From: JAVJUV01 sp040220415 | GTDB taxonomy: Bacteria; Pseudomonadota; Alphaproteobacteria; Rhodobacterales; Rhodobacteraceae | NCBI GenBank assembly: GCA_040220415.1 | Contig: JAVJUV010000089.1 | Span: forward strand, 1-64,000 | DNA: 64,000 bases | Direction: 5' to 3' | Shown: positions 25,193 through 33,644 of the stretch, piece after piece | Layout of the letters: every line of letters begins with the position of its first letter | Numbering within the stretch: position 1 is the stretch's first letter | Position numbers and translations under genes: made by a program | The notes under the pieces: generated by a model | Database searches by the model: none | What the model was told of the DNA's origin: nothing | What the model saw: only the letters and a program-made list of their open reading frames with translations

Positions 25193-25480
25193 ATGTCGCG
25201 CCGCTGCGAATTGACCGGAAAAGGCCCGATGACTGGCAACAATGTCAGCCATGCCAACAACAAGACCAAGCGCCGGTTCCTGCCGAACCTGACCGAGACC
25301 GCTTTGATGTCGGAAACCCTGGGCCGGACCTTCCGCCTCAAGGTTTCATCGTCGGCGCTGCGGACGGTTGATCATCGCGGAGGGCTGGATGGCTTTTTGC
25401 TCAAGGCCAAGGATGCCGAGTTGAGCCCGAATGCACTTAAGATCAAGAAAGAGATCGTGAAGGTTCAGGCCGCCGCCTGA
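25193..25480 (+). CDS. rpmB: 50S ribosomal protein L28
   Basis: Large-subunit protein of 95 residues: SRRCELTGKGPMTGNNVSHANNKTKRRFLPNL at the N-terminus is the L28 signature. The zinc cysteines found in some L28 forms are not present, apart from a single Cys5. AAGGACG upstream provides a Shine-Dalgarno. It is monocistronic, with a promoter candidate and a terminator of its own. Confidence 0.98.
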   Translation: MSRRCELTGKGPMTGNNVSHANNKTKRRFLPNLTETALMSETLGRTFRLKVSSSALRTVDHRGGLDGFLLKAKDAELSPNALKIKKEIVKVQAAA

Positions 25481-25506
25481 AGCTTGCCGGTTTCCGGATT
25501 GTACAG

Positions 25507-25532
25507 GGCCTCGCCTGGCGGCGGGGCCTTTT
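25507..25532 (+). terminator. Terminator of rpmB
   Basis: GGCCTCGCC pairs with GGCGGGGCC (one G-U) across a TGGC loop, followed by TTTT; it begins 26 bases after the rpmB stop. Confidence 0.75.
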
Positions 25533-25710
25533 CTTTGCTTATCGACGCGATTGGTGGCTTTGGTGGACGTCGGCGCCATTCTGGGCTGCAGCAATCCTTT
25601 GGCCGCGGCGGACGAAGAGTTATCGATGATCCCCGGACAACGGGGTACGCAGCTTTCGCGACGCGGGTTGCCTGCGGTGGGACATGAGTATTTAAGAAAA
25701 GAAGAAGCCG

Positions 25711-25751
25711 AGGCGGCGCATTGACCTCGGTTGAAGGTTGGCGCGCCGCCT
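25711..25751 (-). terminator. Probable terminator of the FAD/GcvT gene
   Basis: On the minus strand AGGCGGCGC pairs with GCGCCGCCT across a 23-base loop and is followed by a pyrimidine-rich CTTCTTCTTTTCTT run. The position, 13 bases past the stop, fits; the long loop makes it uncertain. Confidence 0.4.
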
Positions 25752-25764
25752 GCGTGAATTCGGG

Positions 25765-28266
25765 TCAGCCGTCTTTGCGGATCGCCTCGTTCTTCGGATC
25801 ATATGGGGAATCTTCCGTCACCTCGGCGTCCCGGAGTCTGCGCTGAATGAGAACCTTCAATTTTGTGCCAGGTTCCGCGAGATCTGGACGCACATAGCCC
25901 ATGCCGACTGACTTTCCGAAATGCACCGAATAACCGCCTGAGGTCAGGCGCCCGACGCGGGTGTCGCCGTAGTAGAGCGCCTCGCGTCCCCAGGGATCGG
26001 CATCGTCGGGGCCGTCGATCAGGAGCGTGACGCACATGGCGCGGATGCCGGTCTCCAGCATCTTCGCCTTGCCGTGGAAGTCCTTGTCGAGATCGACGAA
26101 GCGGTCGAGACCCGCTTCCAGCGGCGTGGCGTCGCGGCCAAGCTCGGTGCCGAAGGCGCGGTAGGATTTCTCCTGCCGGAGCCAGTTCTGTGCGCGCGCG
26201 CCGACGAGTTTGAGGCCGTGCTTTTCGCCCGCGGCGAGAAGCTGGTCCCAGAGATAGCGCTGCATCTCGATCGGGTGGTGCAGTTCCCAGCCCAACTCGC
26301 CCGTATAGGCGACGCGGATGGCGCGGACCGGACACATGCCCAGTTCGATGTCGCGGTACGAGAGCCACGGGAAACGCTTGTTGCAGAGAACAGTGGCCGG
26401 ATCGGCGTCCTTCACCAGTTCATTGAGCACGTCGCGGGTCTTCGGGCCGGCGATGGCGAAAACGCCCCATTGGGTTGTGACGTCGTGGATATCCACCCAG
26501 CCACCGCCAGCGCCCATGAAATTCTCGGCGGATTTCATGAGGTAGTCGGCGTCATAGGCCGTCCAGGCGCCGGCCGAGACGAGGTAATATTCATTCTCGG
26601 CCAGCCGGACGATGGTGTATTCGGTGCGCGTGGTGCCATGGCTGGTCAGCGCGTAGGTCAGGTTGATCCGCCCGACCTTCGGCAGCCTGTTGCAGGTAAA
26701 GTGGTCGAGGAAGGCCGTGGCGCCGGGGCCGCGCACGAGGTGCTTGGTGAAGGCGGTCGCGTCGATCAGGCCGACGCCGTTCCGGACCGCTTCGGCCTCG
26801 TCCTTTGCGTATTGCCACCAGCCGCCGCGGCGGAATGAGCGGGTGTCGTGGTCGAAGTTTTCCGGCGCGTTTTCAGGGCCGTAATAGTTGGGACGTTCCC
26901 AGCCGTTCACGCAGCCGAACTGAGCGCCGAGCGCTTTCTGCCGATCGTAGGCCGGGGCGGTGCGCAAGGGGCGGCAGGCTTCGCGTTCTTCATCGGGGTG
27001 GTGCAGAACATAGACGTGGGAATAGGCTTCCTCATTTTTGCGGGCGCCGTATTCGGTCGTCATCCAGGAGCCGTAGCGGCGGGGATCGAGCGAGGCCATG
27101 TCGATCTCGGCTTCGCCGTCGACCATGAGTTGGGCAAGATAGTGGCCGGTTCCGCCGGCGGCGGTGATACCAAAGGAGAAGCCCTCGGCAAGCCACATGT
27201 TCCGTAACCCCGGCGCGGGGCCGAGCAGCGGGTTGCCGTCGGGTGTATAGCAGATCGGGCCGTTGTAATCGTCCTTGAGACCCACGGTTTCCGAGGTGGG
27301 AATCCGGTGGATCATGGACATGTATTCCTCCTCGATCCGTTCAAGATCGAGCGGGAAAAGGTCGGCGCGAAAGCTGTCGGGGACGGCGTATTCGAAGCGG
27401 GTGGGGGCGCCTTCTTCATAGGGGCCGAGAATCCAGCCACCGCGCTCCTCGCGGACGTACCACTTGGCGTCGGCGTCGCGCAGGACCGGGTGTTCGGGGT
27501 TGGTTTTACGCCATTCGACGAGCGCGGGATCGGGTTCGGTGACGATATACTGGTGTTCGACCGGGATGGCGGGGATCTTGATGCCAAGAAGTCTGGCGGT
27601 GCGCTGGGCGTGGTTGCCGGTAGCGGTGACGACATGTTCGGCGTGAATGGTGACCTGTTCGTCCGAAGGGACGAGGTTACCGCCCTTCTCGACCATTTTC
27701 GTCGCCGTGACGTCCCAGTGATCGCCGGTCCAAGTGTAGGCGTCGACCTGCCACTTGCGCTCGATCGTGACGCCATGCTGCCGGGCGCCCTTGGCCATGG
27801 CCTGGGTGACATCCGCCGGATTGATGTAGCCGTCGGTCGGATGATAGATCGCACCCTTCAGGTCGTCGGTCCTGACGAGCGGCCAGCGCTCCTTGATCTG
27901 ATCCGGTGTCATCCATTCGTAGGGTACACCGCAGGTCTCGGCAGTCGAGGCGTAGAGCATATACTCGTCCATCCGCGCGTCGGTCTGCGCCATCCGCAGG
28001 TTGCCGACAACGTAGAAGCCTGGGTTGAGGCCGGTCTCCTCTTCCAGGGTCTTGTAGAACTTGATCGAGTAGTCGTGGATATGGGTCGTGGCGTAGCTCA
28101 TGTTGAAGTACGGCAGCAGCCCCGCCGCGTGCCATGTCGAACCCGAGGTCAGCTCGTCGCGCTCGAGCAGCATCACGTCCGACCAGCCCGCCCTGGCAAG
28201 GTGATAGGCGATCGAGGTGCCGACGGCGCCGCCGCCGACGACCAGAGCTTTGACGTGGGTTTTCAT
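25765..28266 (-). CDS. FAD-dependent GcvT-family dehydrogenase (dimethylglycine/sarcosine dehydrogenase-like)
   Basis: Protein of 833 residues. N-terminal DAO flavoprotein domain (about 1-370) with ALVVGGGAVGTSIAYHLARAG dinucleotide fold and LTSGSTWHAAGLLPYF, where the His is the covalent-FAD position in relatives. Then FAO_M linker (about 375-430), GcvT folate-binding domain (about 430-715) and GcvT C-terminal barrel (about 725-815). Such fusions oxidatively demethylate dimethylglycine, sarcosine or related amines and hand the carbon to tetrahydrofolate. The start ATG 28266 has GGAAGGA upstream; the frame stays open 346 further codons opposite panC, which I ignore. Substrate unresolved. Confidence 0.88.
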   Translation of the reverse strand: MKTHVKALVVGGGAVGTSIAYHLARAGWSDVMLLERDELTSGSTWHAAGLLPYFNMSYATTHIHDYSIKFYKTLEEETGLNPGFYVVGNLRMAQTDARMDEYMLYASTAETCGVPYEWMTPDQIKERWPLVRTDDLKGAIYHPTDGYINPADVTQAMAKGARQHGVTIERKWQVDAYTWTGDHWDVTATKMVEKGGNLVPSDEQVTIHAEHVVTATGNHAQRTARLLGIKIPAIPVEHQYIVTEPDPALVEWRKTNPEHPVLRDADAKWYVREERGGWILGPYEEGAPTRFEYAVPDSFRADLFPLDLERIEEEYMSMIHRIPTSETVGLKDDYNGPICYTPDGNPLLGPAPGLRNMWLAEGFSFGITAAGGTGHYLAQLMVDGEAEIDMASLDPRRYGSWMTTEYGARKNEEAYSHVYVLHHPDEEREACRPLRTAPAYDRQKALGAQFGCVNGWERPNYYGPENAPENFDHDTRSFRRGGWWQYAKDEAEAVRNGVGLIDATAFTKHLVRGPGATAFLDHFTCNRLPKVGRINLTYALTSHGTTRTEYTIVRLAENEYYLVSAGAWTAYDADYLMKSAENFMGAGGGWVDIHDVTTQWGVFAIAGPKTRDVLNELVKDADPATVLCNKRFPWLSYRDIELGMCPVRAIRVAYTGELGWELHHPIEMQRYLWDQLLAAGEKHGLKLVGARAQNWLRQEKSYRAFGTELGRDATPLEAGLDRFVDLDKDFHGKAKMLETGIRAMCVTLLIDGPDDADPWGREALYYGDTRVGRLTSGGYSVHFGKSVGMGYVRPDLAEPGTKLKVLIQRRLRDAEVTEDSPYDPKNEAIRKDG

Positions 28267-28416
28267 GAGGCCGAATCCTTCCCGTTTCGTAGGCGATTTA
28301 AGCGCAAATTCCGGATGCTCGTCAGGTCCATCCGACTCAATCTTGGCGAAATGCGACGCGGCTGACCGCGTGCTGTTCACCTTGAGGGTTGCGGTGCTAC
28401 AAGCTAAGCATCGCGC

Positions 28417-29262
28417 ATGAAAGTGTGCCGCACCATAGCCGAGTATCGCGCCGAGATTGCGGGGTTTCGTGCCCTTGGCGAGAGCGTGGGGCTGGTCACG
28501 ACGATGGGCGCCCTGCACGCGGGGCACAGAGCCTTGGTTGAAGCGGCCCGCGCGGCGCACGACCGGGTGGTTACGACGATCTTTGTGAACCCTACTCAGT
28601 TTGGGCAGAAGGCGGACCTGGAGAATTACCCCCGGACAGAGGAGGCCGATCTGGCCATGTTCCGCGAGGCTGGTGTGGATGCAGTCCTGATCCCGACGGT
28701 CACGGAGATCTACCCGGAAGGCGACGAGACCATCGTCGAGACGACGCGGTTGGCCAATGTCTTCCATGGACAGATCAGACCCGGTCATTTCCGGGGTGTG
28801 GCGACGGTGGTGACGAAGCTGTTCAACATCGCGACGCCGGACGCGGCTTACTTCGGCGAGAAGGATTACCAGCAGCTGGCAGTTATCCGGCGAATGGTCA
28901 GGGACCTGCACATGCCCCTGGCGATTGTTGGCGTGCCGACAGTCCGAGAGCCCGACGGGCTTGCCATGTCTTCGCGGAACGTGCGGTTGATGCCGGAGGA
29001 TCGCGCTGCCGCGCCGATCTTGTCGGCGAGCCTGGATGTTGCCGAGGGTGTGGCCAGGCAGGGCGCGACAGTGACCGATCTGGAAGAGGTTGTCCGCAGC
29101 GTGATCGCAACGGAACCGCGGGCGACGCTCAAGGGTCTGGACATCGTCTGGGCCGACACGTTTGAACCCGCCGAGGGTCCGGTGACACGGACCGTAGGCA
29201 TCATGATCTCGGCCGATTTCGGCGAGGTTCTTCTGATCGACCAGAGGGAGATCACCCCATGA
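28417..29262 (+). CDS. panC: Pantothenate synthetase
   Basis: Joins pantoate and beta-alanine with ATP, the last step of vitamin B5 synthesis. The 281 residues carry MGALHAGHRALV (HIGH-type motif near residue 31), VVTTIFVNPTQFG, FGEKDYQQLAVIRRMV and the SSRNVRL loop in place of KMSKS. Divergent from the GcvT-family gene with 150 bases between. It overlaps panB by 4 bases (ATGA), a normal panC-panB arrangement. Confidence 0.96.
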   Translation: MKVCRTIAEYRAEIAGFRALGESVGLVTTMGALHAGHRALVEAARAAHDRVVTTIFVNPTQFGQKADLENYPRTEEADLAMFREAGVDAVLIPTVTEIYPEGDETIVETTRLANVFHGQIRPGHFRGVATVVTKLFNIATPDAAYFGEKDYQQLAVIRRMVRDLHMPLAIVGVPTVREPDGLAMSSRNVRLMPEDRAAAPILSASLDVAEGVARQGATVTDLEEVVRSVIATEPRATLKGLDIVWADTFEPAEGPVTRTVGIMISADFGEVLLIDQREITP

Positions 29263-30074
29263 GCACCGAACCACAGAAACCTGTTCGCCGGATGACCGTT
29301 CCACAGATCTCGGCCCGGAAGGGAGGCGATCCGATCGTTTCTCTTACTTCCTACCATGCACACACCGCCGCGATCGTCGACAAGTACGCTGATTTCATAC
29401 TGGTGGGTGACAGCCTGGGTATGGTCATGCACGGGATGGAGACAACGGTGGGAGTGCCCTTGGATCTGATGATCATGCATGGGCGGGCCGTGGTCCGGGG
29501 GACGAAGCGCGCGCTTATCGTCGTGGACATGCCCTTCGGCAGCTACGAAGAGAGCCCGAACATGGCTTTCCGCAATGCCGCCAAGATCTTGAAGGAGACG
29601 GGTTGTGGAGCCGTGAAGCTGGAAGGTGGCGCCCGGATGGCCGAGACCATTCACTTTCTTGTCGAGCGCGGAATTCCGGTCATGGCGCACACAGGCCTGA
29701 CGCCGCAATCGAGCCACGTGATGGGCGGCTTCAAGACTCAGGGGCGCAACGAAGACACATGGGCCGCACACGAAGAGGATGCGAAGGCGGTGTCCGAGGC
29801 CGGCGCCTTCGCCGTGGTTCTCGAGGGCATGGTGGAGCCGCTGGCGGCGCGGATTACCAAGCAGATCGACATACCCACGATCGGCATCGGCGCGAGCGCC
29901 GAGTGCGACGGGCAAATCCTGGTACTAGAGGATATGCTGGGACTGAATCCGCGCCCGCCGAAATTCGTGAAGGTTTATGGCGACCTTCTGAATCAGATCG
30001 AAAGCGCGGTAGCGGCTTATACCGAGGATGTGAAGGATCGAAGCTTCCCGACAGAGGATCAAGTTTATCGATAG
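29259..30074 (+). CDS. panB: 3-methyl-2-oxobutanoate hydroxymethyltransferase
   Basis: Transfers a one-carbon unit from methylene-tetrahydrofolate to alpha-ketoisovalerate, giving ketopantoate. The 271-residue barrel shows SLTSYHAHTAAIVDKYADFILVGDSLGMVMHG, DMPFGSYEESP, GAVKLEGG and GIGASAECDGQILVLEDMLG. The usual TAYD near the start is SYHA here. It is the second gene of panCB. Its folate dependence links loosely to the adjacent GcvT-type demethylase, which supplies one-carbon units. Confidence 0.96.
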   Translation: MSTEPQKPVRRMTVPQISARKGGDPIVSLTSYHAHTAAIVDKYADFILVGDSLGMVMHGMETTVGVPLDLMIMHGRAVVRGTKRALIVVDMPFGSYEESPNMAFRNAAKILKETGCGAVKLEGGARMAETIHFLVERGIPVMAHTGLTPQSSHVMGGFKTQGRNEDTWAAHEEDAKAVSEAGAFAVVLEGMVEPLAARITKQIDIPTIGIGASAECDGQILVLEDMLGLNPRPPKFVKVYGDLLNQIESAVAAYTEDVKDRSFPTEDQVYR

Positions 30075-30650
30075 GCGAAACAGGTTCGCGGGACCGCGGA
30101 AGTCATCAGGCCATCGAAAGGAGTACGGCTCTCTGGGCGACTAGAACCACGGCGATCCGAACGGTGAGAGACGGCGACTGTCTCAGAATGGACGCGGCAC
30201 TTGGCGCAACTATAACGGCGCTCGGCGTGTCGATCGGAGCAAACCGAGACACCTCGCCCAATTGCCGTCCCGGGCGTAGCGTGGCCGGGAGCCTCCAATC
30301 GCTGGTCCCTAGAGTACGAGAGCGACAATCGCTCGTGGCGACTGATCAGAGGGTCCGTTGGCCGGTCCGGTCAGCCACACCAGCAGTCCGAGGACCACGA
30401 CAACGAACGCAGGAATGTTGCTCGGTTTCAGTTGATAACCGCGATTCCGACTTTCGGAAGAACGCCATCAGAGCCGCGAAGGCGGCAAGGATTGCCCGAA
30501 ATAGCGCTCACCAAAAAAATGAGGGTCATTCGTGAGTACCCACGCTGGGGGTCGGCAGCCCCTACCATGTGGGAAAGTGGACGCGAGACATTGCGCGATG
30601 CGCCCGGCGTGCCAAGTGTATCCGTCATCGATCCAGCCGGTTTCCAGGGA
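30075..30650. other. Gene-poor stretch after panB
   Basis: No convincing gene on either strand. A perfect hairpin GAGCGA-CAA-TCGCTC sits at 30320-30334. On the minus strand two hydrophobic stretches in different frames (SNIPAFVVVVLGLLVWLTGP around 30340-30430 and ALFRAILAAFAALMAFFR around 30460-30515) look like pieces of a decayed small membrane protein separated by a frameshift. The rest shows nothing I can name. Confidence 0.35.
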
Positions 30651-30651
30651 T

Positions 30652-30745
30652 AAAAAAATGGCCGTCTCGAAAGACGGCCAGTCCAGTCAGGGAGGAAGAT
30701 GGAGGCGCCAAACCGGGCGCCAACAAAGAAACAATCACCCTGAAT
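30652..30745 (-). ncRNA. Candidate small RNA with anti-Shine-Dalgarno loop
   Basis: Read on the minus strand: a GGCGCC/GGCGCC hairpin (30716-30721 with 30704-30709), a single-stranded TCTTCCTCCC stretch (complement of 30690-30699), then a 9-bp terminator hairpin TGGCCGTCT-TTCG-AGACGGCCA (30680-30659) followed by seven T. No minus-strand gene ends here, so the terminator belongs to an RNA starting within about 100 bases. Hairpin, CCUCCC and terminator recall known alphaproteobacterial trans-acting sRNAs. The 5' end is a guess; a weak promoter TTGGCC-N16-TAAGAC lies near 30770-30797. Alternative: a plus-strand Shine-Dalgarno GGAGGA with a 14-codon frame. Confidence 0.4.
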
Positions 30746-30833
30746 TCGGGCCTATTTATGGCTGATACGAGGTCTTATCTGGGAAGTGGACAGGGCCAAT
30801 GGGGCTGATAGTCTCGGATATTGGAGGACTCAG

Positions 30834-31838
30834 ATGAGCAGTCTGGATGGAATTCCCGAGCTTGCACTGGCCTGGGCCGAGGCCGGCCAACAGGTGGCGC
30901 TTGCAACAGTGGTGAAGACCTGGGGGTCGGCGCCGCGACCTGTGGGTGCACAGCTTTTGATCGACGCAGACATGAACTTCGAGGGCTCGGTGTCGGGCGG
31001 CTGTGTCGAAAGCGCGGTGATCTTCGAGGCGATCGAAGCAATGCGTGACGGGTCTTGTCGGCTCTTGTCCTTTGGCGTCTCGGATGACAGTGCCTTCGAA
31101 GTAGGACTGGCCTGCGGCGGCGAGATCGAGGTGATGGTCGAACCGGTCAGTGTGGGCCAGGGGCCATCGGTGGACGACCTTCGCGCACTTGTCGCGGCGC
31201 GGGCATCTCGCCGGCCGGTTGTCTGGGAAGTGAATACCGGAACTTGGGCGCGGCGGCTGGTGGAACGCGATACAACGGATGCCGATCTGGAGGCGAGGTT
31301 CCGTACCGATAAGTCTGTTCTCGACGACGGCGTCTTCCGTGGAGTACACAATCCGCCGCTGAGGCTGGTGCTTGTGGGCGCCGTGCATATTGCGCAACCG
31401 TTGGTGCAGATGGCGAAACTGACCGGCTATGAGGTGGTTCTGTGCGATCCGCGCGACAGTTTCGCAAGCGCGTCGCGGTTTCCGGAAGAGAAGTTTCTGG
31501 AAGGTTGGCCGGACGAGGCGCTGAAGGCTTTCGGTCTGGATGCGCGAACCGCGGTGGTCACACTCTCGCACGATCCCAAGATCGACACACCCGCGTTGCG
31601 GGTGGCACTTGCCAGCGAGGCTTTCTACATCGGTGCATTGGGGTCGACCAGAACGCATGCAAAGCGTGTCGCGGCGCTGGTCGAAGCGGACCTGTCCGAC
31701 GACGTGATCGCGAGGGTAGACGGGCCTGTTGGTGCGGATATCGGTGCAGTTTCTCCGCCGGAGATTGCGGTATCGATCATGGCCGAGATGACCGAGCGCC
31801 TGAGAAGACCCGATACGCGGCCGGGCGTGCGGCCGTGA
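30834..31838 (+). CDS. XdhC/CoxI family protein
   Basis: Maturation factor for molybdenum hydroxylases: binds molybdenum cofactor and promotes its sulfuration before insertion. The 334 residues have the XdhC N-terminal domain (VALATVVKTWGSAPRPVGAQLLI; GSVSGGCVESAV; FGVSDDSAFEVGLACGGEIEVMVEP) and a C-terminal Rossmann domain (LVLVGAVHIAQPLVQMAKLTGYEVVLCDPR; YIGALGSTRTHAKR). ATG 30834 has GGAGGA 6 bases upstream. Overlaps the next gene by 4 bases. No xanthine or CO dehydrogenase subunits are in the window, so its client enzyme lies elsewhere. Confidence 0.9.
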   Translation: MSSLDGIPELALAWAEAGQQVALATVVKTWGSAPRPVGAQLLIDADMNFEGSVSGGCVESAVIFEAIEAMRDGSCRLLSFGVSDDSAFEVGLACGGEIEVMVEPVSVGQGPSVDDLRALVAARASRRPVVWEVNTGTWARRLVERDTTDADLEARFRTDKSVLDDGVFRGVHNPPLRLVLVGAVHIAQPLVQMAKLTGYEVVLCDPRDSFASASRFPEEKFLEGWPDEALKAFGLDARTAVVTLSHDPKIDTPALRVALASEAFYIGALGSTRTHAKRVAALVEADLSDDVIARVDGPVGADIGAVSPPEIAVSIMAEMTERLRRPDTRPGVRP

Positions 31839-32863
31839 AATTCGGCGCGGTTCCCGTGGGCGAAGCGGAGGGTGCCACACTGGCGCATTCGGTTGGCGTG
31901 GCGGACGGTGTTATCCGCAAGGGCACCGTTCTGGGATCGGCGGAAATCGATCGGCTGCTGGCCGCGGGACTGGAAAAGGTGGTCGTGGCGCAGTTGGAAC
32001 CGGGCGACTTGACCGAGGACCGGGCGGCCGAGCGGATCGCCGATCGCCTTCGGAGTGAGGGGCTACGGTTGGGAACTGCCTCGACAGGGCGCGTGAACGT
32101 AATCGCCACTCGTCCGGGCATCGTTCGGGTGAACGCCGCCGCCATCGCCGCGATGAACGCGGTGGACGAGGGGATCACGCTTGCGACGCTTTCGGATTTC
32201 ATGCGGGTCGAAGCCGACCAGCTTGTGGCGACGGTCAAGATCATCCCTTATGGCGTGCCGGGTGCGGTGGTGGACCGTGCGGTATCGGTGCTGGGCGAGG
32301 TCGCGATCCGGCATCTGCCCTTTCAGGGCGGGCATGCATCTCTGATCCTGACACGGACGCGGGGTTTCAAGAAAAGTCTTTTAGCCAAAAGCGAATCGGT
32401 AGTCCGTGATCGATTGGAAGGACTGGGTTTCACTTTGGAAAACGTGAGGGTCGTCGATCACGAGACCGGCGCGATTGCTTCCGCTCTGACAAGGGAGGCT
32501 GATCTGACACTGATCCTGGGAGCCTCGGCCACCTCGGATCGACAGGACGTCGCACCTGCCGCGCTGGTGGCCGCTGGTGGGACAGTCGAACGGTTCGGCA
32601 TGCCGGTCGATCCCGGCAATCTGCTGTTTACGGGCAGGATCGGCGGGAAGCCCGTGGTGGGGCTTCCGGGCTGCGCCCGATCTCCTGCCTTGAATGGTGC
32701 CGACTGGGTGCTGGAGCGTCTGGCCGTTGGGCTGGACGTCACGGATGCCGATATCGCTGCGATGGGTGTGGGTGGTCTGTTGAAGGAGATGCCTGACAGG
32801 CCACATCCACGCCGGGCGCGGGAAAGACGGCGACCGGCTACTGTGCCGCCTCCACGACATTGA
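31835..32863 (+). CDS. Molybdopterin-binding (MoeA/MoCF-like) protein
   Basis: Protein of 342 residues beginning at a GTG that overlaps the xdhC-like stop. The N-terminus KFGAVPVGEAEGATLAHSV...RKGTVLGSAEIDRLLAAGLEKVVVAQLEPGD resembles the MoeA/SAF-like opening domain, and the later LTLILGASATSDRQDVAPAALVAAGG...GMPVDPGNLLFTGRIGGKPVVGLPGCARSPALNG resembles the MoCF fold that binds molybdopterin. It is a standard partner of XdhC in Rhodobacteraceae, probably handling Moco for hydroxylases. Its last 26 bases overlap the convergent transglutaminase gene, and the basic tail (HPRRARERRRPATVPPPRH) may be an extension past the conserved end. Confidence 0.8.
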   Translation: MKFGAVPVGEAEGATLAHSVGVADGVIRKGTVLGSAEIDRLLAAGLEKVVVAQLEPGDLTEDRAAERIADRLRSEGLRLGTASTGRVNVIATRPGIVRVNAAAIAAMNAVDEGITLATLSDFMRVEADQLVATVKIIPYGVPGAVVDRAVSVLGEVAIRHLPFQGGHASLILTRTRGFKKSLLAKSESVVRDRLEGLGFTLENVRVVDHETGAIASALTREADLTLILGASATSDRQDVAPAALVAAGGTVERFGMPVDPGNLLFTGRIGGKPVVGLPGCARSPALNGADWVLERLAVGLDVTDADIAAMGVGGLLKEMPDRPHPRRARERRRPATVPPPRH

Positions 32864-33644
32864 CGTCTACGCGCAGCGCCTCGGCTCCGATGCCCTGAGC
32901 CACGCCGCGGATGGGGGCAGCATCGACAGCGTCGAAGCCCGAACCTATGCGGACGTAGTGTTCGTTCGGGCAGACACCGTTCGAAGGATCGAAACCGATC
33001 CACCCCAGATCGGGCACATGAAGTTCCGCCCAGGCGTGGCTGGCCTCGGCGACACCACCCTCGGCGTGAAGGTAACCGGTGACGTACCGGGCGGGAACGT
33101 CCAGCGAGAGCGCGGCGGCGATCAAGGCATGTGCATGATCCTGGCAGACGCCGTGGCCGGATGCGAGGGCCTCGGCGGCAGTAGTCGTGTGATCGGTCTT
33201 GCCCGGCGTGTAGGCAATTGCGTCGCTGACTGCCTTTGCGAGCGCATGGGCACGGTCGAGATCATTCACCGCATCTGCCGAGGCGTCGGAGGCAAGAGCC
33301 CGGATGTTGCTGTCAGGTTTGGTAAAATGGCTGTGACGCAGGTAAGCGGCGGGGCTTATTCTTTCCCGGTGTCCCCTGAGCACGCCGGACAGATCCGTGG
33401 TCTCGACAATGCCCGAGACTTCCACGACCACGCTTTCGACCGGCCCGAGCATGACGGCTGTTTCGATGTGATCACCGGCGGCATCACGGAACGCTGCACC
33501 GCGAACGGCGCCTTCTATGTTCACCTTCCATTCGATCGTTGCCTGACCCTCGAACCGGGACGGCCAGAGACGAAGTGACTGAACGACGCCGCGCATCGGC
33601 GGATTGAATTCATAGGTCGTGTCGTGCCGGATCTCGAGCCGCAT
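32838..33644 (-). CDS. Transglutaminase-like (papain-fold) protein
   Basis: Protein of 268 residues. The N-terminal beta domain MRLEIRHDTTYEFNPPMRGVVQSLRLWPS is the bacterial transglutaminase N region; the catalytic core has GHGVCQDHAHALIAAALSLDVPARYVTGYL (Cys, near residue 165), EASHAWAELHVPDLGWIGFDPSNG (His and Asp). The catalytic triad is intact, so it could be a protease, amidase or transpeptidase. ATG 33644 overlaps the alpha-E stop. Third gene of the ATP-grasp/alpha-E/transglutaminase unit; substrate unknown. Confidence 0.9.
   Translation of the reverse strand: MRLEIRHDTTYEFNPPMRGVVQSLRLWPSRFEGQATIEWKVNIEGAVRGAAFRDAAGDHIETAVMLGPVESVVVEVSGIVETTDLSGVLRGHRERISPAAYLRHSHFTKPDSNIRALASDASADAVNDLDRAHALAKAVSDAIAYTPGKTDHTTTAAEALASGHGVCQDHAHALIAAALSLDVPARYVTGYLHAEGGVAEASHAWAELHVPDLGWIGFDPSNGVCPNEHYVRIGSGFDAVDAAPIRGVAQGIGAEALRVDVNVVEAAQ

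Noticed and set aside
28267..29304. The minus-strand frame of the FAD/GcvT gene stays open for another 346 codons across panC.
   Set aside because: It is antisense to a clear pantothenate synthetase; the open frame follows from GC-rich codon use. The family starts at 28266 with a good ribosome-binding site.
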